Translations under genes and position numbers: made by a program
Assembly: GCA_937889645.1 (NCBI GenBank)
Contig: CALBZE010000082.1
Coordinates: forward strand, 1 to 48,112
Direction: 5' to 3'
DNA: 48,112 nt
Origin: an uncultured bacterium
GTDB lineage: Bacteria > Gemmatimonadota > Gemmatimonadetes > Longimicrobiales > RSA9
The notes under the pieces: model-generated
Databases searched by the model: none
Told to the model about the DNA's origin: nothing
What the model saw: the letters and a program-made list of their open reading frames with translations, nothing else
Shown: positions 1-5,804 of the stretch, one piece after another
Numbering within the stretch: the first letter of the stretch is position 1
How the letters are laid out: each line of letters opens with the position of its first letter

Positions 1-1231
1 CGTGCGGGTGCAGCCCCGCGGTGGGCTCGTCGAAGACGTAGGTGACGTCGGTGAGCGGCGAGCCCAGATGGCGGACCATCTTGACCCGCTGCGACTCGCC
101 GCCCGACAGCGTCCCGGTCGACCGGTCGAGCGAGAGGTAGCCCAGCCCGATCTCCACGAAGGAATCGAGCAGGTGCTGCAGCTTGGCGAGGAGCGGCGCG
201 ACCGACGGCTCGTCGAGGCCGCGGAGCCACTCGGCCAGTTCGCTGACCTGCATCCTGCACGCCTCGGCGATGTTGATCCCCCGGATCCGCGACGACCGGG
301 CCGTTTCGTTGAGCCGCGTCCCGTCGCAGTCGGGGCAGGTCGTGAACGTCACGGCCCGCTCGACGAACGCGCGGATGTGCGGCTGCATCGCCTCGAGGTC
401 CTTCGACAGGTATGACTTCTGGATCTGCGGGATGAGCCCCTGGTACGTCAGGTTGATCCCGTCGACCTTGATCTTGGTCGGCTCGCGGTAGAGGAGGTCG
501 TGCAGTTCCTTCTCGCTGAAGTCCCGGATCGGCTTGTCGGGGTCGAAGAAGCCGCAGCCGCGGTAGATGCGACCGTACCAGCCGTCCATGCTGTAACCAG
601 GGACCTTGATCGCGCCCTCGTTGAGCGACTTGTCTTCGTCGTAGAGCGCGGAGAGGTCGAAATCGCTGATGGAGCCCATCCCCTCGCAGCGCGGGCACAT
701 CCCGCCGAGGCGGGTGAACGTCACCTTCTCCGCCTTCTTGTGCCCCCGCTCGACCGTGATGGCGCCGCTGGCCTTCACCGACGGGACGTTGAAGGCAAAC
801 GCGCTGGGCGGGCCGATGCGCGGCTCTCCCAGCCGACTGAAGAGGATGCGCAGCATGGCGTGCGCGTCCGTCACCGTGCCGACCGTCGAGCGCGCGTTCG
901 CCCCGATCCGCTCCTGGTCCACGATGATCGCCGGCGTCAGCCCCTCCAGCACGTCCACATCGGGGCGGGGGAGCGTGGGCATGAACCCCTGGATGAACGT
1001 GCTGTACGTCTCGTTGATCAGCCGCTGCGACTCCGCCGCGATCGTGCCGAACACCAGCGAACTCTTCCCCGAGCCCGACACGCCAGTGAACACGGTGAGC
1101 CGGCGCTTCGGGATCTCGACGGTGATGTCCTTGAGGTTGTTCTCGCGCGCGCCCTGGACCCGGATGACGTCGTGGATGTCGGCGCCGTGCGCGGTCGCCG
1201 GCCGCGGCCGAGGAATCGTCGTCGTGCTCAC
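1..1231 (-). CDS. UvrA2-like ABC ATPase (excinuclease A paralog), C-terminus beyond window
   Basis: Partial: about 410 residues are visible and the frame is still open at the left edge. UvrA-type tandem ABC ATPase that would bind DNA in the cytoplasm. Walker A GVSGSGKSS lies at about residues 50-58, QER near 106, a zinc-type CPRC pair at 179-182, a second pair in TCPDCDGTRL, the signature TLSGGESQR, and Walker B YVFDEPTAGLHP just before the edge. Only about 40 residues separate the FSRLG segment (131-135) from the first CxxC. Canonical UvrA has the UvrB-binding domain there, so this belongs to the shorter UvrA2/drug-resistance class. GTG start overlaps the upstream stop by 4 bp (GTGA), implying translational coupling. 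Last visible gene of the ArsR-led operon. Role in repair versus drug or DNA-adduct tolerance is inference. Confidence 0.9.
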   Translation of the reverse strand, partial: MSTTTIPRPRPATAHGADIHDVIRVQGARENNLKDITVEIPKRRLTVFTGVSGSGKSSLVFGTIAAESQRLINETYSTFIQGFMPTLPRPDVDVLEGLTPAIIVDQERIGANARSTVGTVTDAHAMLRILFSRLGEPRIGPPSAFAFNVPSVKASGAITVERGHKKAEKVTFTRLGGMCPRCEGMGSISDFDLSALYDEDKSLNEGAIKVPGYSMDGWYGRIYRGCGFFDPDKPIRDFSEKELHDLLYREPTKIKVDGINLTYQGLIPQIQKSYLSKDLEAMQPHIRAFVERAVTFTTCPDCDGTRLNETARSSRIRGINIAEACRMQVSELAEWLRGLDEPSVAPLLAKLQHLLDSFVEIGLGYLSLDRSTGTLSGGESQRVKMVRHLGSPLTDVTYVFDEPTAGLHPH

Positions 1232-1497
1232 CGCGCCTCCGTCGCTGTGCTGACCACGTCGCCGGCAACCTCGCCGCGCGCCACGGCACGGTCACGCCGC
1301 CGGCTCACATACGGCAGCACGAACAGGTACAGCCCGGTGAAGAGGAGGAGGAAGAGGGGAGGGAGCGGCGCGTACGTGATCCACGCCGGCGGCTCGCCTC
1401 CGCCCATTCCCAGCACCACGAAGTTCGCGACCACCGTCAGTGTGAAGACGATCGACAGCCACCGATGCGTCTGCCGGACGACCTTGTTGAGATTCAT
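1228..1497 (-). CDS. Small two-helix membrane protein
   Basis: 89 residues with two hydrophobic segments at roughly 13-32 and 43-64, a short Gly/Pro-rich loop between them, and a charged cytoplasmic-looking tail (SRRRDR). The N-terminal RQTHRWLSIVF stretch resembles the first helix of PepSY-associated membrane proteins, but the protein is far too short for that family. I do not recognise a named family. It sits 27 bp after the AHSA1 gene and overlaps the UvrA-like gene by 4 bp, so it is very likely co-expressed with both. A role as membrane partner of the ATPase is possible but unsupported beyond the coupling. Confidence 0.72.
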   Translation of the reverse strand: MNLNKVVRQTHRWLSIVFTLTVVANFVVLGMGGGEPPAWITYAPLPPLFLLLFTGLYLFVLPYVSRRRDRAVARGEVAGDVVSTATEAR

Positions 1498-1524
1498 CGC
1501 AGCCTCCGTTTCAGTGACGTGTGC

Positions 1525-2070
1525 CTAATTCGCGGCCCCGAGGCCGAACAGCTCGGCGTACTCCTTGTGCAGTCGCTGGAACCCCGGGACGCCGAACGCG
1601 TCGGGGCCTACGATGCGGCCGACCGGAGCGCCCCCGAGGAAGCGGTCCAGCACATCGAGGCAGAGGTGCCACCCGGCCGCTCCCGTCGCTACCCAGCGCC
1701 GATCGATCTGCGCCCACAGCGTCAGGCGCGTGCCGCCCTCGATCGGCTCCAGCTCCCACCGAAGGTCGCCGTCGCCCCAGTTGAACTCGAGCACCCGGGG
1801 CGCCTCGGCTCGCTTCACCCTCGTCTCGGTCACGTGCGGCTGGGGCGCACCCACCGTCGTGAGATTGGCCGTTATCCCCGCCGTGCCTAGATTCCTGTCG
1901 GAATCGAACGGCGACCACTCCCGCAACAGCTCCGGCTCGGTCAACGCCCTCCAGATCTTCGCCGGCGGATGCGTCAGCTCCCTCACCAGGATCACCGTCC
2001 ACTTCTCGCCGACGCGCTCGATTCGCGCATCACGCGCCGGACCCAGCTCGATACCCTCCCGTGCGGCCAT
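1525..2070 (-). CDS. SRPBCC/AHSA1-family protein (START-like fold)
   Basis: 181 residues. The run RELTHPPAKIWRALTEPELLREW is the typical first helix and strand of Activator-of-Hsp90-ATPase-1-like (AHSA1) small-molecule-binding domains, followed by the usual strand-rich middle (LEFNWGDGDLRWELEP, then GTRLTLWAQI) and a long C-terminal helix. Such proteins have a hydrophobic cavity; the ligand cannot be told from sequence. ATG start chosen because it is 9 bp after the arsR stop. Pairs of ArsR regulator and AHSA1 protein are common across bacteria, usually as an operon in which the regulator controls both. Length and fold are normal for the family. Confidence 0.88.
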   Translation of the reverse strand: MAAREGIELGPARDARIERVGEKWTVILVRELTHPPAKIWRALTEPELLREWSPFDSDRNLGTAGITANLTTVGAPQPHVTETRVKRAEAPRVLEFNWGDGDLRWELEPIEGGTRLTLWAQIDRRWVATGAAGWHLCLDVLDRFLGGAPVGRIVGPDAFGVPGFQRLHKEYAELFGLGAAN

Positions 2071-2079
2071 CGCCCTCTC

Positions 2080-2451
2080 CTACGATTCGTGTTCCCGCAT
2101 GCCCGGAGACCGTCCCGGCGGGCATTCCTCCATCTCGTCGAGCAGCCGCTCGAGCCGATCGACGTGGCGCGCCCAGACGGCGCGGTAATGCTCGACCCAG
2201 TCGAAGAGCGGTTTCATCCCCCGCGGATCCACCCGGTAGTAGACGCGCCGCCCCTCGCGCCGGGCGTGCACCAGCCCGGCGTCCTTCAACACGGCAAGGT
2301 GCTGCGATACCGCGGGCTGCGAGATCCGGAATCGCGCGGCGAGGTCCGTCACCGGCGCCTCGCCGCGCGAGAGAGTCTCGAAGATCGCCCGGCGGTTCGC
2401 GTCCGCGAGCGCACGGAACACCTTGTCCTCGTCCACGGTCACCTTCCGCAT
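2080..2451 (-). CDS. ArsR-family winged-helix transcriptional repressor
   Basis: 123 residues from the ATG at 2451. The winged helix-turn-helix is clear: ISQPAVSQHLAVLKDAGLV at about 43-61, then the beta-wing REGRRVYYRV. The CxC metal motif of ArsR/SmtB sensors is absent and the only cysteine is near the C-terminus, so this is not an obvious metal sensor. It is the ArsR subgroup usually found with AHSA1 genes. A GTG at 2472 would extend the frame by seven codons, but it lies inside the operator and upstream of the predicted transcription start, so the ATG is preferred. The gene heads an operon with AHSA1, a small membrane protein and the UvrA-like ATPase, and probably represses itself and them. 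Confidence 0.92.
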   Translation of the reverse strand: MRKVTVDEDKVFRALADANRRAIFETLSRGEAPVTDLAARFRISQPAVSQHLAVLKDAGLVHARREGRRVYYRVDPRGMKPLFDWVEHYRAVWARHVDRLERLLDEMEECPPGRSPGMREHES

Positions 2452-2457
2452 GTCGTA

Positions 2458-2486
2458 TCCATAAGCAGACACTTATGAATTGTCAA
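2458..2486 (-). promoter_or_regulatory. Sigma-70 type promoter of the arsR operon
   Basis: On the minus strand a perfect TTGACA (-35, 2486-2481) is followed by a 17-nt spacer and TATGGA (-10, 2463-2458). A start site six or seven bases further would fall at about 2451, on the A of the arsR ATG, so the transcript may be leaderless. The -35 is convincing; the -10 is weaker (three of six). Confidence 0.6.
2460..2477. promoter_or_regulatory. Inverted-repeat operator, probable ArsR binding site
   Basis: CATAAG-N6-CTTATG is a perfect 6+6 bp inverted repeat lying in and just after the promoter spacer, overlapping the -10 hexamer. Size, symmetry and place fit an ArsR-family dimer blocking RNA polymerase. 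Binding by the adjacent repressor is inferred. Confidence 0.65.
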
Positions 2487-2536
2487 GCGGCGCCCCGGCA
2501 CGGCATGGCGACGCCGCGATCCGTGCGGAAACGCTG

Positions 2537-2565
2537 TTTCGCGGGCGACGGCACCGCCATAGATT
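2537..2565 (+). promoter_or_regulatory. Possible promoter for the DUF3667-like gene
   Basis: TTTCGC, 17 nt, TAGATT. The -10 is a good match (four of six) but the -35 is poor. It matches the layout upstream of the next gene (3492-3520), which raises confidence a little. Confidence 0.35.
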
Positions 2566-2656
2566 GCGAGCGCGCAGCTTCGATCGGCGCCGATGCGCAC
2601 CGCGTCGCCTTCCACGACCGGCCCGGCGCTGCCGGGTCGACAGAGGAGCCAATCCG

Positions 2657-3325
2657 ATGAACGATTCGTCCCACGCGGCGCAACCCCGCCTCACGATCCG
2701 GCACGTACTTGCGGACACCTATCGCGCGGTACTCGCGCTGGACTCGCCCGTGCTGCGCGTCATGCGCGAGCTGACGCTGCGCCCCGGCACGTTCGTCCGG
2801 CGGTACGTCGAGGGCGAGAGGGCGGGCGTGGTGGGTCCGGTCAAGTACGCGCTGTTCGCGGTCACGCTGCTCGTGATCGTCGGCCAGGCCCATCGGGCGT
2901 TCTTCGATCCCGAGCCCGTCCCCGGTTTCGACGAGGCGCGGCTCGAGGCCTTTTACGCGGCGCAGGACCTCCGCACGTACCTGCTGCTCCTGGTCCTCGT
3001 GCCGACGGCGCTGGTCCAGCGGGCGCTCTTCGCGCGGTGGCGGTTCAACGTGGCCGAGACGTATGCGTTCCTCGCGTACGTATTCGGGCATTTCGTCTGG
3101 CTCTGGATCACCGTTTCCATCTTGCCCGCGAGCATCCGCGAGCTGCCCCTGGTCGATCGCCTTTTCACCCTGCTCTCGGTCGCGTACATCCTCTGGGCGG
3201 TGTGCGACTTCTATCGGAGCCGCTCGCTTTCGGTGATCGTCCGTGGGCTCGCCGTCTACGCGACCTTCGCCGCCCTGATGACGGCCTCGCTCCAGATGGT
3301 GATCATCTGGCGCACGGGGATGTGA
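2657..3325 (+). CDS. DUF3667-like integral membrane protein
   Basis: 222 residues. The N-terminal third, with MRELTLRPG, then FVRRYVEGERAG and GPVKYALFAVTLL, is the conserved pattern of DUF3667 proteins, whose soluble head ends in 'RPG...Y..G.R' just before the first membrane helix. Four or five hydrophobic segments follow (about 58-75, 102-120, 132-152, 166-185, 195-215). The function of the family is unknown. ATG chosen for the GAGGAG ribosome site about nine bases upstream. No zinc-ribbon N-terminus, which many family members carry. It stands alone, divergent from arsR, with the TPM gene 206 bp downstream. Confidence 0.78.
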   Translation: MNDSSHAAQPRLTIRHVLADTYRAVLALDSPVLRVMRELTLRPGTFVRRYVEGERAGVVGPVKYALFAVTLLVIVGQAHRAFFDPEPVPGFDEARLEAFYAAQDLRTYLLLLVLVPTALVQRALFARWRFNVAETYAFLAYVFGHFVWLWITVSILPASIRELPLVDRLFTLLSVAYILWAVCDFYRSRSLSVIVRGLAVYATFAALMTASLQMVIIWRTGM

Positions 3326-3491
3326 ATTCACGAGTGGCAGCGGCGCTCGCATCCGCGCGATCCCGTCGTACATCGTCGGTACGCCCCTTCGACGCACCGC
3401 GATCGGTTCCGGCCGCCATCGCCGCCCGGTTACCCGCCCGAAGCGTTCGGTTTCCATATCGCCCGCGATATCGGCGTCCTGGCCACCCCGG

Positions 3492-3520
3492 TTCCGCAAT
3501 CCGCCTCGCGGCCCTAGATT
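3492..3520 (+). promoter_or_regulatory. Possible promoter for the TPM gene
   Basis: TTCCGC, 17 nt, TAGATT, ending 11 bases before the ATG at 3532. Weak -35, good -10 (four of six). The implied 5' leader is only a few bases long. Confidence 0.35.
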
Positions 3521-3531
3521 TCCGGCCGCGT

Positions 3532-4365
3532 ATGTGGAATCGAATCGCCTGTTTCGTCGGGCTGCTCGCCCTCCTATCGCCGACCGCCGGGCACGCGCAG
3601 TACCGCGCGCCCGCGCCGATCGGTTGGGTCAACGACTACGCGAACGTCATCCCGCCGGACCGGGAAGCGGCGATCGAGCGCGTGATCCTCGAGGTGCGGG
3701 AGAAGTCGGGCGGCGAGATCGTCGTGGTCACGCTGCCGTCGCTCGAGGGCCGGACGCGCGACGAGGTCGCGCTCGAGATCGGGCGGCAGTGGGGCGTGGG
3801 CCGGCGCGGCGACCCGGGCGACCCGGCGCGCAACACCGGCATCGTCGTCCTGGTCGTGCCGAAGGAGACCGCTCCGGACGGCCGCGGCCAGCTCAAGATC
3901 GAGACCGGGACGGGGACGACGCGGTTCATCACCGCCGCCGAAGCCGGGCGGGTCGCAGACGCTTACATGATCCCGTATTTCCGCGAGGGCGACTACGGGA
4001 TGGGGATCTACGCGGGCGTCATGGCGCTCGCGGCGATGTACGCGGAGGAGTTCGGCTTCGAGCTGACCGGGGAGGTGCCGGCGCCGCGCGGCCGAGGGCA
4101 GGAAGGCTCCCCCATCATGGCGTTCGTGCTCGCCGCGTTCGTGATCTACATGATCCTGCGGGCGTTCACCGGGGGGCCTCGAGGCGGAGGCCGTCGCCGG
4201 GGATATCGCGGCCCGATCATCGTCCCGTTCCCGATGGGCGGCAGGCACCGCGGCGGTTGGGGCGGATTCGGGGGCGGCTTCGGCGGGTTCGGAGGCGGAG
4301 GCGGTTTCGGTGGGTTCGGCGGTGGCGGCGGCTTCGGGGGCGGCGGTGCGGGCCGGAGCTGGTAA
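3532..4365 (+). CDS. TPM-domain (YgcG/TPM_phosphatase) secreted, membrane-anchored protein
   Basis: 277 residues. A signal peptide (about 1-23, ending GHAQ) precedes a TPM domain at about 30-165, with WVNDYANVIPP, GGEIVVVTLPS and GRQWGVG followed by NTGIVVLVV, all hallmarks of the family. One membrane helix (about 188-207) follows, then a basic stretch and a Gly/Phe-rich tail ending GGGGAGRSW, the usual C-terminus of these proteins. TPM domains are assigned to membrane-protein turnover or repair and often pair with LemA, as here: the LemA gene is the third gene of this run. The region is low complexity only in the tail. Next gene starts 75 bp downstream. Confidence 0.9.
   Translation: MWNRIACFVGLLALLSPTAGHAQYRAPAPIGWVNDYANVIPPDREAAIERVILEVREKSGGEIVVVTLPSLEGRTRDEVALEIGRQWGVGRRGDPGDPARNTGIVVLVVPKETAPDGRGQLKIETGTGTTRFITAAEAGRVADAYMIPYFREGDYGMGIYAGVMALAAMYAEEFGFELTGEVPAPRGRGQEGSPIMAFVLAAFVIYMILRAFTGGPRGGGRRRGYRGPIIVPFPMGGRHRGGWGGFGGGFGGFGGGGGFGGFGGGGGFGGGGAGRSW
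4279..4332 (+). repeat. 27-nt in-frame tandem repeat coding the Gly/Phe tail
   Basis: Two 27-nt units (4279-4305 and 4306-4332), each coding FGGFGGGGG, differ mainly at third codon positions. Partial copies flank them. Protein-level conservation with silent changes suggests selection on the tail. Confidence 0.75.
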
Positions 4366-4440
4366 CGATGGCGCGGGGCCGAACAACCGTGCGCGTTCAC
4401 GCCCCTGGTGGGTGGTCCCGTGGCGGGTGATGGAGGTGTC

Positions 4441-5172
4441 ATGACGGATCCCAGGAAAACGGCGGCGGAGCTGGCGACGTCGCTCGAGGCCAAACTCGGC
4501 GCGCGGCTCCACAGCGTGCTCCTCTTCGGCTCGGTGGCGAGGGGCGAGGCGATAGAGGGGGTGAGCGACATCAACATCCTCGTCCTCCTCGACCGCGTCG
4601 ACGCCTCCGCCCTCGAGGCCGCCGGGCCGCTCGCGCGGCGGTGGGCGAAGGCCGGGAACACGGTCCCGCTCGTCATGGCCGAGGACGAGTGGCGGCGCGC
4701 GACCGACGTCTTCGCCATCGAGCTCTCGGACATGAAGGACGCCCACGAGATCCTCCACGGCCGCGACCCGCTCGCAGAGCTCGAAGTCGACCCGGCCGCG
4801 CTCCGGCTCCAGGTCGAGCGCGAGATCCGGGGCAAGCTCCTCCAGCTCCGGGAGGGGATGCTCGTGAGTGCGGACGACGAGGCCGCCCTCGGGCGGCTCC
4901 TGATGGTCGCGCTCCCCTCGTTCGTGACCTACCTGCGTGCGACGCTGCGGCTCCTCGGACGAGCTGTCCCGACGAAGAGCCCGGACGTCATCGCGGAGGC
5001 CGCCGCCAGGATCGGCGTCGACCCGAAAGCGCTCCTCCGCGTCTGGGAGGCGCGGGCGACCGCGCGGCCGCTCCACGCCGGCGTCGCCGATCCATTGGTG
5101 CACGACTTCTACGCGCTGGCGGAAGCGACCGCCGCGTTCGTGGATCAACTCTCGGAATCGAGGTCCGAATGA
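4441..5172 (+). CDS. Nucleotidyltransferase-fold protein with degraded acidic motif
   Basis: 243 residues. The N-terminal LLFGSVARGEA followed by VSDINILVLL is the GS...(D/E)x(D/E) motif of minimal nucleotidyltransferases, but the second carboxylate of the usual DxD is Asn (D-I-N). The C-terminal half (about 115-243) is all helical with a long Glu/Arg-rich helix, like HEPN or nucleotidyltransferase substrate-binding domains. ATG 4441 chosen for GGAGGTG immediately upstream; an in-frame GTG at 4408 is less likely. It lies between the TPM and LemA genes and its stop overlaps the LemA start (ATGA). It may be inactive as a transferase or bind nucleotide only. Toxin-antitoxin function is not indicated, because there is no separate partner. 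Confidence 0.78.
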   Translation: MTDPRKTAAELATSLEAKLGARLHSVLLFGSVARGEAIEGVSDINILVLLDRVDASALEAAGPLARRWAKAGNTVPLVMAEDEWRRATDVFAIELSDMKDAHEILHGRDPLAELEVDPAALRLQVEREIRGKLLQLREGMLVSADDEAALGRLLMVALPSFVTYLRATLRLLGRAVPTKSPDVIAEAAARIGVDPKALLRVWEARATARPLHAGVADPLVHDFYALAEATAAFVDQLSESRSE

Positions 5173-5750
5173 AAAGGCACGTCATTTGGGTAGCGGCGGT
5201 GCTCCTTGCCACCGGCTGCGGTTACAATCGGATCCAGGAACTCGACGAGCGCGTCGAGGAGACGCGCGCAAACATCGAGACGGAGCTGCTCCGGCGGAAC
5301 GACCTGATCCCCAACCTGGTCGCCACCGTCGATCAGGCGGCTCAATTCGAGCGGGAGACGTTCACCGAGGTCGCACGCGCCCGGGCCGGACTCACCCAAG
5401 CGCGTGATCAGGTCGGCCAGGCCATCAGCTCCGGGGACACGGAGGCGCTCAGCCGGGCGAGCGCAGCGGTGAGCGAGAACCTGCGGCTGTTCGTGAACGT
5501 GGCCGTCGAAGCGTACCCGACGCTCCGGGCGAACCAGAACTTCGTCGCTCTCCAGGACGAGCTGACCGAGACGGAGAACCGGATCGCCGTCGCGCGCCGG
5601 GACTACAACGAAGCCGTCCGCGCCTACAACACGTACATCCGGCAGTTCCCGCAGGCCATAACGGCTCGCATCATCGGGGCGGAGCGCAAGCAGCCGTTCG
5701 AGGCCCCGGAATCGGTACAGACGCCGCCGCGGGTGCAGTTCGAGAACTAG
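5169..5750 (+). CDS. lemA: LemA family lipoprotein
   Basis: 193 residues. A signal peptide ends in the lipobox LLATGC (Cys17), so the mature protein is probably a lipoprotein facing the periplasm. The core is typical LemA: QELDERVEETRANIETEL, then RRNDLIPNLVATV, ARAGLTQA, TLRANQNFVALQDELTETEN and RRDYNEAVRAYNTYIRQFP. The family is a long alpha-helical bundle of unknown biochemical role, commonly next to TPM-domain genes. Start overlaps the nucleotidyltransferase stop by 4 bp. The gene closes the TPM-NTase-LemA operon, and a strong hairpin follows 13 bp after the stop. Confidence 0.93.
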   Translation: MKRHVIWVAAVLLATGCGYNRIQELDERVEETRANIETELLRRNDLIPNLVATVDQAAQFERETFTEVARARAGLTQARDQVGQAISSGDTEALSRASAAVSENLRLFVNVAVEAYPTLRANQNFVALQDELTETENRIAVARRDYNEAVRAYNTYIRQFPQAITARIIGAERKQPFEAPESVQTPPRVQFEN

Positions 5751-5763
5751 AACAATGAAAGAA

Positions 5764-5793
5764 GGAGGCCGGCGCCTTGTGGCGCCGGCCTCC
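5764..5793. terminator. Bidirectional hairpin terminator
   Basis: A perfect 13-bp stem (GGAGGCCGGCGCC and its complement) closes a TTGT loop. It sits between the convergent lemA and nadE genes. No long T run follows on either side, as is common in high-GC genomes. Confidence 0.75.
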
Positions 5794-5804
5794 CGCTCAT
5801 CTCC

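Noticed and set aside
500..1528. Long open frame antisense to the UvrA-like gene
   Set aside because: Arg/Asp-rich composition without motifs, fully opposite a gene with intact ABC motifs; a product of high GC.
4441..5172. MNT-HEPN toxin-antitoxin module
   Set aside because: Single fused-looking protein with no separate toxin frame, set in a TPM-LemA operon; the acidic motif is also degraded.
5764..5793. Transposon end or IS inverted repeat
   Set aside because: Perfect stem with a 4-nt loop between convergent genes fits a terminator; there is no transposase or target duplication.
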